DNA of 64,000 bases from Chryseobacterium nakagawai (GTDB lineage Bacteria > Bacteroidota > Bacteroidia > Flavobacteriales > Weeksellaceae): assembly GCF_900637665.1 (NCBI RefSeq), contig NZ_LR134386.1:4642501-4706500 (forward strand). Direction: 5' to 3'. Below the pieces are notes generated by a model. It searched no databases and had not been told where the DNA came from. It saw only the letters and a list, made by a program, of their open reading frames with translations. Numbering within the stretch: position 1 is the stretch's first letter; the number at the start of each line of letters is the position of its first letter. The position numbers were made by a program, and so were the translations under genes. Of this stretch, positions 51,467 to 60,622 are shown one piece after another.

Positions 51467-53395
51467 TTAATCAAGTTGAGTTCCTAAGTATTCCCATTCC
51501 TGTAGAGCACTATCCAGCTCTTCTTTAGCTTTATTATATTTTTCTAAAGTTTCTTCGGAAGGATTTTCTTTAGCGAAAGAAGCTTCCATTTCTTCTACTT
51601 TGGCTTCAAGTTCGGAAATTTTCTCTTCTACTTTTTTAATTTTATTCTGAATATTTTTTTGTTCCTTGCTGACAATATTGGATACTTGACTGTCGCTAAC
51701 AACAGGTTTTTCTTCTACCTTCTTAGGTTCTTCCTTCACATCACTATGAAGTTTAGCCTTTTCTGCGGAAATCTCTCTGATGGTTTCTTTTTGTCTGTAC
51801 TCAAGATATTCATTGATGTCTCCAAGGAATTCTTTCATCTTCCCATCACGGAATTCATAGATTTTATCACAAAGTCCCTGAAGAAATTCTCTGTCGTGAG
51901 AGATTACGATCAATGTACCTTCAAAATTCTGTAATGCCAACTTAATGATCTCCTTAGACTGAATATCCAAGTGATTGGTAGGTTCATCCATAATCAATGT
52001 ATTGAAAGGACGAAGTAACAGTTTACAAAGTGCCAGACGGTTTCTTTCTCCCCCGGAAAGTACTTTCGTTTTCTTGCTAACAGCATCTCCCTGGAATAGG
52101 AAAGATCCTAATAAGTCTCTTACTCTTGGTCTTGTTTCTTCCGTAGCAGCATCTTCTGCTTCTTCAAGAACTGTTTTATTCGGTGTTAAAACTTCTTCCT
52201 GGTTTTGGGCAAAATACCCGATATTTACATTGTGTCCAAGATTCCAGATTCCTGAGTAGTCTTTGATATCTCCAGCTAAAATTTTGGCCAAGGTTGTTTT
52301 TCCTTGTCCGTTCTGTCCTAAAAGGGCAATTCTATCTCCTCTTTGAACAATAAAATCTACATCATCAAAAATCTGTTTCTTACCATAAGCTTTTCCAAGC
52401 TTTTCTGCTTCAAAAATTACTTTTCCCGGAACCATAGACTGTACGAAACGGATATTGAATTTTGAAACGTCTTCGTTATCTACTTCAATACGCTCAATTT
52501 TGTCTAATTTCTTAATAAGAGACTGTGCAAAAGAGGCTTTGGTAGCACTTGCACGGAACTTATTAATGTTATCTTCCATCTGCTTGATTTCCGCATCCTG
52601 ATTCTTTTTAGCTTGAATCAATTTTTCACGGCGGTCTTCACGCATTACAAGATATTTGGTATAGTTGGCTTTATAGTCATCAACCTTCTTATTATTGATA
52701 TCAAAAGTACGGTTACAAACAGCAGTCATAAACTGTTTATCGTGACTTACAAGAACAATAGCTCCCGGATAATCTTTTAAGAAGTTTTCCAGCCAAATGA
52801 TAGATTCCATATCCAGGTGGTTGGTAGGCTCATCGAGAAGCATAATGTCATTCTTTTGAAGAAGCAGTTTTGCCAATTCGATTCTCATTCTCCATCCCCC
52901 TGAAAATTCATCAGTTATTTTTTGAAAATCGTCAGCTTTAAACCCTAAACCAAAGAGCACTTTTTCCATATCGCCTTCCAGATTGTAAGCGTCATGGTTC
53001 ATTAAAAGGTCATTCAGTTCGGTCATTTTATTAATCAAATCCGTGTAGGAATCACTTTCGTAGTCGGTTCTTGTCGTCATTTGATGATTAACCTCTTCAA
53101 GCTCATTTTTCCATGCATTAATTTGCTCAAACGCCTGCATAGTTTCCGCCCACACTGTTCTTCCTTTTACGAAGTCAAGATCCTGTTTCAGGAAACCAAT
53201 GGTAACACTTCCCTCTTTAATCACTTCTCCTTCGTAGAAGTTAATTTCTCCGGACAGCATTTTTAATAAAGTAGATTTTCCTGCTCCATTTTTTCCTACG
53301 AGCCCTACTTTATCATCCTTTTTAATGGTGAAATTTACGTTTTGAAATAAATAATTTCCTGAATGATGTAATCCTAAACTTTGAACCGAAAGCAT
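51467..53395 (-). CDS. ABC-F family ATPase (642 aa)
   Basis: Two ABC domains in one chain have no membrane part. Walker A is GKNGAGKS near the N-terminus and GQNGQGKT in the second. Signatures are FSGGWRMR and LSGGERNR, with LLDEPTNHLD and IMDEPTNHLD as Walker B. The inter-domain linker and a C-terminal coiled coil (EQKNIQNKIKKVEEKISELEAKVEEME) are ABC-F traits; the coiled coil resembles Uup. It acts on the ribosome or in DNA-linked processes rather than in transport. A TATTTTTG box is upstream. Confidence 0.93.
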   Translation of the reverse strand: MLSVQSLGLHHSGNYLFQNVNFTIKKDDKVGLVGKNGAGKSTLLKMLSGEINFYEGEVIKEGSVTIGFLKQDLDFVKGRTVWAETMQAFEQINAWKNELEEVNHQMTTRTDYESDSYTDLINKMTELNDLLMNHDAYNLEGDMEKVLFGLGFKADDFQKITDEFSGGWRMRIELAKLLLQKNDIMLLDEPTNHLDMESIIWLENFLKDYPGAIVLVSHDKQFMTAVCNRTFDINNKKVDDYKANYTKYLVMREDRREKLIQAKKNQDAEIKQMEDNINKFRASATKASFAQSLIKKLDKIERIEVDNEDVSKFNIRFVQSMVPGKVIFEAEKLGKAYGKKQIFDDVDFIVQRGDRIALLGQNGQGKTTLAKILAGDIKDYSGIWNLGHNVNIGYFAQNQEEVLTPNKTVLEEAEDAATEETRPRVRDLLGSFLFQGDAVSKKTKVLSGGERNRLALCKLLLRPFNTLIMDEPTNHLDIQSKEIIKLALQNFEGTLIVISHDREFLQGLCDKIYEFRDGKMKEFLGDINEYLEYRQKETIREISAEKAKLHSDVKEEPKKVEEKPVVSDSQVSNIVSKEQKNIQNKIKKVEEKISELEAKVEEMEASFAKENPSEETLEKYNKAKEELDSALQEWEYLGTQLD

Positions 53396-53753
53396 TTTAA
53401 TTGATAATTAGTAATGAATAATGAATTTTCGGGTGCAAAAATACGGAAAAAGAAATGAATAGCCCAGAAATAAAAAAACTGACCATTTTAGCTGGTTTTT
53501 TATCAGTCAATTTTCCAGTAAGATTTATTAAAAAAATATTCAGAAGCTGTACAAATGATATTTTGGAATACAAAAATTATCTGCTCTACAATCAAAATGT
53601 ATTGAAAAATTATTGAGCATTGGAACTCAAAAGCTATCCTAATATAATGTACGAAATTTAAAATCCAATAATTATAAAAAGAGGTATTATCGATAAAGGG
53701 AACATCTAAAACGATGTTCCCTAACCTAAATTTAAAACTAAAAAGAAGTGAGA
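53396..53753. other. 358-base gene-free stretch
   Basis: The right side has the terminator of the DUF2235 gene (53697-53722) and the left side the ABC-F promoter (TATTTTTG, minus 53443-53436). The middle is AT-rich, with no ORF or RNA that I can support. Confidence 0.5.
53697..53722 (-). terminator. Terminator of the DUF2235 gene
   Basis: AGGGAACATC and GATGTTCCCT form a perfect 10-bp stem. The following T-run is short. Confidence 0.7.
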
Positions 53754-55097
53754 TTAATTATTGATTTCATCCAGTTTTGTTGTTGGAGTTTTGATAACTG
53801 AACGAGTCCAGATATCATTATTGGGAACACTTGTTCCGTACAAAAAGTCGGCTACAAAACTGTCTTCAGGAAGATGAAGTTCTGCAGAAAGTCTTGCATG
53901 ACTGTTCTGGTCTACAATAGTACTGCTTGAAACATTCAATCCGTTGTTGAGAAGTTCAACATTCATTTCATATTCGGATCGTTTCAATAAACCATCGCGA
54001 TAAAGCCCAAAATTTGCAGCAATATGGATATAATCGGCCAGTTTACTGTAATTGTATTTTGGTTTTTTATCTAGTGATAGCTCTTTTATATATATCGTCA
54101 TTTCTTCATATAAACTTTCTAACAAAGGATGCCTGTTATAATCTGTTTCGAAATCTTTTCCTGACGTAAAAACAGGTGAAACTTCATTGGTTTCTTCCAG
54201 CATCAGCTTTCCATATAGTTTTGAGAGTTCATTGTAAACTTTATCCCTGCAGACATAGGCTTTAGAAAAAGCATCTTTCCTTTCCATTCCGAATTCGGAA
54301 AGTAAGGCATCCCATATTTTATTTCCTTCAGCATTCGTTTTTCTGCTTCTTATATTTTGGACATAATTCTTCAGATCCTCTGTATTGGCAAAATCTGTAG
54401 ATATATATACGGATTGTGGTCCTTCCAGATACCCACCTCCAACATCTGCATGAGCTCCCGGAACAAAAATTTCTTTCCAAACGGAAGTCGTATTCCTGAA
54501 CCGGTAATCCTGCATCATTTTTGAATTTTCAAAAAATCCCGTCAGTGGAAAAAAGAATCGGCATTCATTGATGGCACAGATATGCAATACATTTTCCACA
54601 TGATAAGCTCCACTGAGATCATATGTATTAAATGGTTTGGACTCTACCGTATCAAAAGCTCCCAAAAACTTCACTTTCATCTTAGCTAAAGAATAGGTTG
54701 AGAAAAGCCAATGACTAAAAGTTCTGGCTAGCATTCCCCCTCTTCCGAAACCATATAAATAAAAATGATATTCACAGTCTACATCATGAATAATCTTCTC
54801 TACAAAGTTTTCTGCTTTCTGTAATTTATCATCTGAAGAATATCCTTTTCCATAAGGTGGATTGGCGCAAGTTGTGATGGCAAAATTGCTATCTTCCTGG
54901 CCTGAAACGGTTCCTATTCCCTCAATATATATTTTTTCGCTACCAATAAATAACTTGTATAATTTATAGATATTGGTAAATGCCCCATGATAGCTTTCAT
55001 TATTATTCAGTGGTTTATCTGCTGAAAGTGCATTTACTCCATTGTTTCCTGTGCCGTCAAAGAAAATTCCGACGGAAATCACTCTACTGTCATTCAT
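53754..55097 (-). CDS. DUF2235 alpha/beta hydrolase lacking the nucleophilic serine (447 aa)
   Basis: FFDGTGNN (12-19) opens the DUF2235 fold. The nucleophile elbow, GFSRG in active members (including T6SS phospholipases such as Tle1), reads G116-F-G118-R-G120 here, so the serine is glycine. The remaining triad residues look present: GAFDT (D149) and GAHADVGGGY (H216). It may be a catalytically dead paralogue, a binding protein, or use another residue. No signal peptide or T6SS gene is nearby. Confidence 0.75.
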   Translation of the reverse strand: MNDSRVISVGIFFDGTGNNGVNALSADKPLNNNESYHGAFTNIYKLYKLFIGSEKIYIEGIGTVSGQEDSNFAITTCANPPYGKGYSSDDKLQKAENFVEKIIHDVDCEYHFYLYGFGRGGMLARTFSHWLFSTYSLAKMKVKFLGAFDTVESKPFNTYDLSGAYHVENVLHICAINECRFFFPLTGFFENSKMMQDYRFRNTTSVWKEIFVPGAHADVGGGYLEGPQSVYISTDFANTEDLKNYVQNIRSRKTNAEGNKIWDALLSEFGMERKDAFSKAYVCRDKVYNELSKLYGKLMLEETNEVSPVFTSGKDFETDYNRHPLLESLYEEMTIYIKELSLDKKPKYNYSKLADYIHIAANFGLYRDGLLKRSEYEMNVELLNNGLNVSSSTIVDQNSHARLSAELHLPEDSFVADFLYGTSVPNNDIWTRSVIKTPTTKLDEINN

Positions 55098-55220
55098 TCT
55101 GTTGTTAATTTTTTATGACAGATCTTCTCTGTACATTTATGTTTTTATTTAAAATCCCTCAAAGAGACATTCCAAAATAACGGAAGAAAGAGCAGTTTGG
55201 CTAGAGTGAAAAGTACCAAA

Positions 55221-55246
55221 TAAAAAATTCCGTATTTCTACGGAAT
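55221..55246 (-). terminator. Terminator of the two-component cassette
   Basis: ATTCCGTA-TTTC-TACGGAAT with T6 on the minus strand, 5 bases past the response-regulator stop. Confidence 0.85.
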
Positions 55247-55250
55247 CCAA

Positions 55251-55928
55251 TCAAATTTTTTCAAGCGAGTATATATTGTTTACAATGGCATAAATGACTA
55301 TTCCCACAGTATTTTTGGCTCCTATTTTTTCAAGAATACGTTGTCTATGACTTTCAACGGTCCTGGGGCTGATAAAAAGTTTTTCACCAATTTCATTGTT
55401 TGTAAATTCCTGACAGATTAGTTTTACAACATCTTTTTCTCGTTCAGACAGCTCATCTTCAGTTTCAAAGAGTGAATTTTTCTTGGCTGAACTGTTCATA
55501 TAGGTAAACAGCATCTGGTGATCTTCAGCCGTAAAGAAAACTCCATTTTTATCAACCATCGTAATGGCATCAATAAATGTTTTCTTATCTGAATTTTTAG
55601 GAAGGAAAGCTGAAACACCCAACTTAACCATATATCCTAAAACGGATGTTTTGTAATGAGAAGAAAGAATAATGATTTTAAGATCCGGATATTTTTCTTT
55701 GAGAATTTCTACCAGCTCAAAACCATTCATCGGCTTCATCTGGATATCTACCAATGCTATATCTGGAAATTCTTTTTCTGAAAGTTTTTCCAGGTATTCT
55801 ATAAAATCAGGTCCGTTATCTGCAGTGAGACATACAGATATATTTTTTTCATTGGACAGCAGCATTTTTACCCCTTCAAGGATTAGCTGTTCATCATCAA
55901 TCAGTGCTATTTTGATTTGGGAACTCAT
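55251..55928 (-). CDS. NarL/FixJ-type response regulator (225 aa)
   Basis: The receiver domain has D11-D12 in the acidic pocket and the phospho-acceptor D61 (IALVDIQMKPMNG), then Ser/Thr (IILSSH) and K (LPKNSDKK). The C-terminal LuxR-type helix-turn-helix is DELSEREKDVVKLICQEFTNNEIGEKLFISPRTVESHRQRILEKIG. It is activated by the histidine kinase whose gene overlaps its start by 32 bases. Target genes are unknown. Confidence 0.93.
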   Translation of the reverse strand: MSSQIKIALIDDEQLILEGVKMLLSNEKNISVCLTADNGPDFIEYLEKLSEKEFPDIALVDIQMKPMNGFELVEILKEKYPDLKIIILSSHYKTSVLGYMVKLGVSAFLPKNSDKKTFIDAITMVDKNGVFFTAEDHQMLFTYMNSSAKKNSLFETEDELSEREKDVVKLICQEFTNNEIGEKLFISPRTVESHRQRILEKIGAKNTVGIVIYAIVNNIYSLEKI

Positions 55929-56661
55929 GATGTTTCGGAATTTTAATGATTAAACGACTTCCTTTATTTAAAAAAGATTTTTTCCACTTATGAACGGCAT
56001 TCATCGATTTGATCCTGGATTCGATGTTTTTAATTCCCATGCCTTTTTTCACCTCTTCATATTCGAATCCCTGTCCATTGTCTGAAATAACGACCGCCAT
56101 ATTTTGCGGATAATCTTTAATGTAGATCCAAAGATCCGTCGCTGTTGAGTGCTTAATGACATTGGTAGTAAATTCCTGGATAATCCGGTACAGCTGTACT
56201 TCTACAAAGAGATCCTTTTTTTCATATCCGGGCATTACCTGCATGGATATATTAATTTTGTGAGAAAGGTTGGCAATGAGTTCTTCTACATATAAAACCA
56301 ACCCCACCGATTCAAGATTAACAGGATATAATGAATGGGAAATACTTCTGGCAGCATCAATCAGTGAAGACATCTGGCTGTAAATATTTTTTTTAATCAA
56401 ATCATCTCCCTTGGTATCCAGGTTATTGAGCCATAAAGAAAGGATATTGAGCCTGTTTCCTATATCATCGTGAATCATCACGGCTATTCTTTTACGTTCT
56501 TCTTCCTGAGCCTTGATGTTTTCTAAAGCCAGTTTTTTCTGATGAAGAACTTCTGCTTCATGCTGTACATTTTTTTCTTTAATAATCCTGCTTATAAAAG
56601 CTCTATAGGCAAGCAGAATAAAGGATACTATAATTGCTATGGTGACAATTATAAGAATCAA
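55897..56661 (-). CDS. HisKA_3-type histidine kinase with minimal membrane anchor (254 aa)
   Basis: One N-terminal helix (ILIIVTIAIIVSFILLAYRAF) is followed by a coiled segment, the HisKA_3 phospho-site H64 in ERKRIAVMIHDDIGNRL, and an HATPase domain with DNGQGFEYEEVKKGMGIKNIESRI. There is no periplasmic sensor domain, so sensing may rest on the upstream 7-helix protein. The start is TTG at 56661; no in-frame ATG lies near it, so the start is uncertain. It overlaps the response-regulator gene by 32 bases. Confidence 0.9.
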   Translation of the reverse strand: MILIIVTIAIIVSFILLAYRAFISRIIKEKNVQHEAEVLHQKKLALENIKAQEEERKRIAVMIHDDIGNRLNILSLWLNNLDTKGDDLIKKNIYSQMSSLIDAARSISHSLYPVNLESVGLVLYVEELIANLSHKINISMQVMPGYEKKDLFVEVQLYRIIQEFTTNVIKHSTATDLWIYIKDYPQNMAVVISDNGQGFEYEEVKKGMGIKNIESRIKSMNAVHKWKKSFLNKGSRLIIKIPKHHEFPNQNSTD

Positions 56662-56678
56662 AAGGTTGATATTTAAGG

Positions 56679-57302
56679 TTACTTCTTTAATCGGATGAAG
56701 GTATATATAAGTGAACAGTATAATATACTTGAAAACACGTTATTGGCAGTGAAAAGAATATAATAATTGTTTTCTGAAAGATTGGCAATCTGATGCTGAA
56801 TGATAAATATAAATACAGAAACAGAGTAATAGAAAAAAATACTGGCATCTACCCAAAGAAAACGATTCTGATCTGATGTCTTTTTGATCTCATTAATCAG
56901 AGCAACTCCTGAAAGGCAGATGATAATGATATTAGAAACCACCTTTGCAATATCGGCATTGACAGGATAGTCAAAACTATATTTTGAGATCATAAAACTT
57001 ACCGCAATTACAGCACCCAATCCTAAAAGGTATTTGGGCCAATTCAGCTTTCTAATAAACAAACCTGTCAGTAAAAAAAATTCTCCGGCAATGTAGAACG
57101 GATAAAGAAATGAGGTATCATCGAGTCTGAATATGTAAGGCAAGGCAAGATTCAGTAATTCAATAAAAAACAGAAAAGCAATACAATAAAAATATTGCTT
57201 TTCCTTAAGATTTAATATGCGGTATTTAATAGCTCCCAACACTATAACAGCCAGAAGCAATCCGTAGTTTAGGAATAAAATCGTCTTATAAAGATCTGCC
57301 AT
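56679..57302 (-). CDS. Seven-helix membrane protein in a two-component cassette (207 aa)
   Basis: About seven transmembrane helices of even length are joined by short loops. It ends IYTFIRLKK, 17 bases upstream of the kinase start. The position before a sensorless HisKA_3 kinase suggests it is the input module, split off as a separate polypeptide. It resembles in layout the 7TM sensor domains fused to kinases elsewhere. No ligand is suggested by the sequence. Confidence 0.7.
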   Translation of the reverse strand: MADLYKTILFLNYGLLLAVIVLGAIKYRILNLKEKQYFYCIAFLFFIELLNLALPYIFRLDDTSFLYPFYIAGEFFLLTGLFIRKLNWPKYLLGLGAVIAVSFMISKYSFDYPVNADIAKVVSNIIIICLSGVALINEIKKTSDQNRFLWVDASIFFYYSVSVFIFIIQHQIANLSENNYYILFTANNVFSSILYCSLIYTFIRLKK

Positions 57303-57319
57303 TCCTTTTATTCATTATT

Positions 57320-58096
57320 TTAAAATTCACCTTCCATTCCTGGTATACGGCAGATAGGCGGACATGGTTTTGCCCAATCATACATATTGGAAATAGTCTC
57401 TGCACGTTGTGAGTTTTGAAGATCTTCGCGGAAAGAAATGAAAATAAGAGTTACTAACATTTTTCCATATACTTTATTGTACTTAAGTCCAAAAGAACAC
57501 TTAATTTCCCTCAGTCCAGCATCTGAAAGACATAGATCTGCGGTAGGTACATAAAATCGTTTAAAGATTCCCAATCCTTTGGATTCCTCATGCTCTTTAT
57601 AAAACCAATCCATTCCTGATTCTCTCCAGGTTTCAATAGCTTCTATAGCAATATCCTGATCTAAAATAGGCTTATTGGATATAGGGAAAGCCATATCTGA
57701 ATTTTGCTCTACTTTTTCAAGTCCTTTCGAAAGAATGGCATTTTTAACAATAGTATATTCCTGGACTTCCTGGAGTTTTACATCTTCAGTAAGCTCAGTA
57801 AGAACACTGAAAGGATATTCTTTTTGATCTATTCTGTCTCCCTTTTCATTCATAGGGTAAAAAATCAAGATTACCTGATCTTTCCAAATTCCCATTGCTG
57901 CACAGAACTCAGGATAGTCTTTATAACTTTTCATCCAATTGAGCGGACCATCGGAAATATTAAAGACATAATTGGTAGGGATTAAATCTTTTATTTTGAA
58001 AAAATTGCAACGGCAAAGTTCCCATTCGTCTGCAGCAACTTTACAATCTCCTACAGGAAGCAAATAATCTACGATGTTTAATGTTGTCATAAGCAT
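57320..58096 (-). CDS. Hypothetical cytoplasmic protein (258 aa)
   Basis: No signal peptide is seen. Several Trp/Tyr-rich segments are present (WELCRCNFFKIKDLIPTNYVFN, NWMKSYKDYPEFCAAMGIWKDQVILIFYPMNEKGDRID), with a Pro/Cys-rich tail (AKPCPPICRIPGMEG). The family is not recognised. It sits 17 bases upstream of the 7TM gene and downstream of a DUF5715-like gene, all on the minus strand. A start 6 bases later (ATG 58090) is equally possible. Confidence 0.55.
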   Translation of the reverse strand: MLMTTLNIVDYLLPVGDCKVAADEWELCRCNFFKIKDLIPTNYVFNISDGPLNWMKSYKDYPEFCAAMGIWKDQVILIFYPMNEKGDRIDQKEYPFSVLTELTEDVKLQEVQEYTIVKNAILSKGLEKVEQNSDMAFPISNKPILDQDIAIEAIETWRESGMDWFYKEHEESKGLGIFKRFYVPTADLCLSDAGLREIKCSFGLKYNKVYGKMLVTLIFISFREDLQNSQRAETISNMYDWAKPCPPICRIPGMEGEF

Positions 58097-58154
58097 GGTT
58101 TTTTAGTTGTATAAAATTATATAAACTAAACATGCTGTGCAAGTAGGAATTTAA

Positions 58155-58775
58155 TTAATAATTACGCACTGTAATATGATAGCAACTCTGCTGCTTTTCT
58201 TTAATGTAATAAATTCTCCCGGCATCTGAATAATGCTTTAAAACTTTCTCTAAAGCCACCTCCATTTTGGGGTTGTATTTTAGGACATTGTTAAATCGTA
58301 TATAAGAAATATCAAAGGAATTCCCATAGTTATGGGAGCTGATTCCTAATGAAGCATTAGAATTGACTCTTCTCAATCTGCATTGATCTTCTAGTGTTCT
58401 GGTGATGGATGAAACAGTGAATGTCCCTCCTTTTGTTGCCTTGCTGAATTTGGACCCGATATTTTCCAGCGTGGTCTTTCCTTTAGAAACCATATAGGCT
58501 TTACTATAATCAAGTTTTTGTACCTGATACCCTTTTCCTGACTTCTTAATTTTATGAAATTTTCCGTTGCTGATATATTTCTGTACAGTCTTGGAGTCCT
58601 TCAGTAAGTGTACTCCAAAACTTTTGGAGGCATCCAGATGGGGTTTGTAAAGTGCAGTAGGTTCAACCTTCAAAACAGTTGTAAGATCATAGCAGGGAAG
58701 CACTTTTTTGGCCGCCTGCGAATAATGTAAACTATACATAAAAGGTACAAAAACCACACAAAGAAACTTTCTCAT
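58155..58775 (-). CDS. DUF5715-like, M15-peptidase-type exported protein (206 aa)
   Basis: A signal-like N-terminus (MRKFLCVVFVPFMYSLHYSQA) is followed by a C-terminal domain with SSHNYGNSFDI (H148, D155) and CYHITV (H200). This is the SxHxxGxxxD...H zinc pattern of M15/VanY D,D- or L,D-carboxypeptidases and of DUF5715. It probably acts on peptidoglycan in the periplasm. Confidence 0.75.
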   Translation of the reverse strand: MRKFLCVVFVPFMYSLHYSQAAKKVLPCYDLTTVLKVEPTALYKPHLDASKSFGVHLLKDSKTVQKYISNGKFHKIKKSGKGYQVQKLDYSKAYMVSKGKTTLENIGSKFSKATKGGTFTVSSITRTLEDQCRLRRVNSNASLGISSHNYGNSFDISYIRFNNVLKYNPKMEVALEKVLKHYSDAGRIYYIKEKQQSCYHITVRNY

Positions 58776-58883
58776 TAACCACCACTTTAAATTACTAACG
58801 AAGGATAAAACAATTATGTTAGTTCATTTAATAATAACTATAATTGTATCCGACAAATCCCAAACAAACATCAAACCAATTTA

Positions 58884-58915
58884 TTGAATTTACAATTTTT
58901 GCACCTCTAATTTTG
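58884..58915 (+). promoter_or_regulatory. Promoter candidate of aqpZ
   Basis: TTG (58884-58886), a 21-base spacer and TAATTTTG (58908-58915) fit the consensus. A second -7 box, TACATTTG, lies at 58960-58967, nearer the gene but without a good TTG. Confidence 0.55.
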
Positions 58916-58991
58916 AAATATTTTTTAAGTTTTAACTTTTTACTTTAAGATATAAATTCTACATTTGAGTTACATTTTTAAAATAAACAAC

Positions 58992-59711
58992 ATGATAAAA
59001 AAACTTTTTGCTGAATTTTTCGGCACATTTTGGCTTGTTTTCGGAGGTTGCGGGAGCGCTGTTTTTGCAGCAGGTGTTCCTGATATTGGCATCGGACTTT
59101 TAGGAGTTGCTCTTGCCTTCGGTCTTACTGTTCTTACCATGGCTTATGCTGTAGGACATATTTCCGGTGGCCACTTCAACCCAGCAGTTTCTTTCGGACT
59201 TTTAGCGGGTGGTAGGTTTTCTGCAAAAGACCTTATCCCTTATATTGTAGCACAATGTCTTGGTGCTATTGTAGCTGCAGGATGTCTATACACAATCCTT
59301 AACGGAGCCGGAGTTGTAGATTTCTCAAAACCGGGAGCATTTGCTACCAATTTCTATGGAGAAGCGGTCTACAACGGAAAAGCATTCAGCATGGGAGCGG
59401 CATTCCTTGCTGAGTTTTTACTAACAGCGTTCTTCCTTATCGTTATTATGGGGGCTACAGATAAATGGGCTAATGGTAAGTTTGCTGGTATTGCGATTGG
59501 ACTTGCCCTTACTTTGATCCACTTAATCTCTATCCCTATTACGAATACTTCTGTAAACCCTGCAAGATCCCTTTCACAGGCAGTTTTCACAGGCGGATTG
59601 GCTATGTCACAACTTTGGTTGTTCTGGGTAGCTCCTATTCTTGGTGGAATTGTAGGTGGATTAATCTACAAATTCTTACTTCAGAGAGATACTGAGGAAG
59701 TAACGGACTAA
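58992..59711 (+). CDS. aqpZ: Water channel AqpZ (239 aa)
   Basis: Start ATG 58992 ([23 protein letters not shown]) matches the family. Both NPA boxes are present (63-65 and 189-191). The selectivity-filter residues F43, H177, T186 and R192 equal the F/H/T/R set of E. coli AqpZ, which marks a water channel rather than a glycerol facilitator. Six transmembrane helices fit the length. Confidence 0.95.
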   Translation: MIKKLFAEFFGTFWLVFGGCGSAVFAAGVPDIGIGLLGVALAFGLTVLTMAYAVGHISGGHFNPAVSFGLLAGGRFSAKDLIPYIVAQCLGAIVAAGCLYTILNGAGVVDFSKPGAFATNFYGEAVYNGKAFSMGAAFLAEFLLTAFFLIVIMGATDKWANGKFAGIAIGLALTLIHLISIPITNTSVNPARSLSQAVFTGGLAMSQLWLFWVAPILGGIVGGLIYKFLLQRDTEEVTD

Positions 59712-59898
59712 TAAATTTTAGAATTATAAATACCTATAAAATCCTGTCTAATGACGGGATTTTTTTTACGCTATATAAGAACTTGATTTTATTTTATGGA
59801 GGTAAAAAAGCAACTTCATTATTAATAAAGGACTTTAGCTATGCCCCTATGGGGTAAAAAATAATACATATTTTCTTTCAACTGATGAAAATATTACA

Positions 59899-59931
59899 AA
59901 ACCTAACAGGTTTTAGAAACCTGTTAGGTTT
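59899..59931. repeat. Perfect 15-bp inverted repeat between convergent genes
   Basis: AAACCTAACAGGTTT (59899-59913) and AAACCTGTTAGGTTT (59917-59931) flank a 3-base loop. It sits between aqpZ and the convergent MmcB-like gene and could terminate either one. The ACCTGTTAGGT motif looks like an intergenic repeat family; copy number elsewhere is unknown. Confidence 0.75.
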
Positions 59932-59980
59932 ATATTTAACTCTTAATCAATTCCATTCGATCTTGGAATAAAATATTTTC

Positions 59981-60526
59981 TTACTTCTTATTTTTAAGAT
60001 CAAAAGGATTTTTGAAAATGAGTTCTTCATGCTTTCCTTTGATTTCCATTTTACGTTGAAGTAAGTTCAATGCCATTTTTCTGATAAAAAGATCTTTATC
60101 ATTCAGTTTCCAGTAAGAATCTTCATGGAGGCATTTTGGTGCACGGATAAGATAGAACTCCGTATCCCAGGTATCTGCATTATGATAAAATTCTATAATT
60201 CCACAATGTTCAGGAATGAGACTTGCGTCGACCATTCCCATTGGAAGCAAAAAGCTGAACATATTACAAATATAATCACCACAGGAAATTTTATCATGCT
60301 TTAGAAATTTGTCCCCAGTATCTTTATTGATATATGATTTTTTAAAATCATTTTTAAAATCACTTTTTGAAAGCTTGATTTCAATTTCATGACTTACTCC
60401 TTCTGCATCAACAATAAGAATATCGGCTTCCCAGTCTGCCTGAAAATAATTCGTCAAAACGAGTTCTTTTTCAAAATCGCAGTGGGTGTGGATATATGCG
60501 TGAACAAGTTCTTCTATTTTGATCAT
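59981..60526 (-). CDS. PD-(D/E)XK-like (MmcB-type) protein (181 aa)
   Basis: WEADILIVDAEGVSHEIEIKLSKSDFKNDF gives D35...E49-x-K51, the nuclease core of the PD-(D/E)XK superfamily, in the arrangement found in MmcB-like and restriction-type DNA-repair proteins. No HTH or other domain is seen. It probably cleaves or binds DNA; the substrate is unknown. It is a single gene. Confidence 0.65.
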   Translation of the reverse strand: MIKIEELVHAYIHTHCDFEKELVLTNYFQADWEADILIVDAEGVSHEIEIKLSKSDFKNDFKKSYINKDTGDKFLKHDKISCGDYICNMFSFLLPMGMVDASLIPEHCGIIEFYHNADTWDTEFYLIRAPKCLHEDSYWKLNDKDLFIRKMALNLLQRKMEIKGKHEELIFKNPFDLKNKK

Positions 60527-60622
60527 GATTTAAAGTTTAGATACCAAATATGATATTTTCACATAGGATTGTAAGATGGCCTATTTAAAGCTCTGAAACC
60601 CGAACTCTGAAGCAAGCTTTAT

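Noticed and set aside
53754..58775. Type VI secretion effector cluster, suggested by the DUF2235 (Tle1-like) gene
   Set aside because: No VgrG, Hcp, PAAR or structural T6SS gene is in the window, and the hydrolase lacks its serine.
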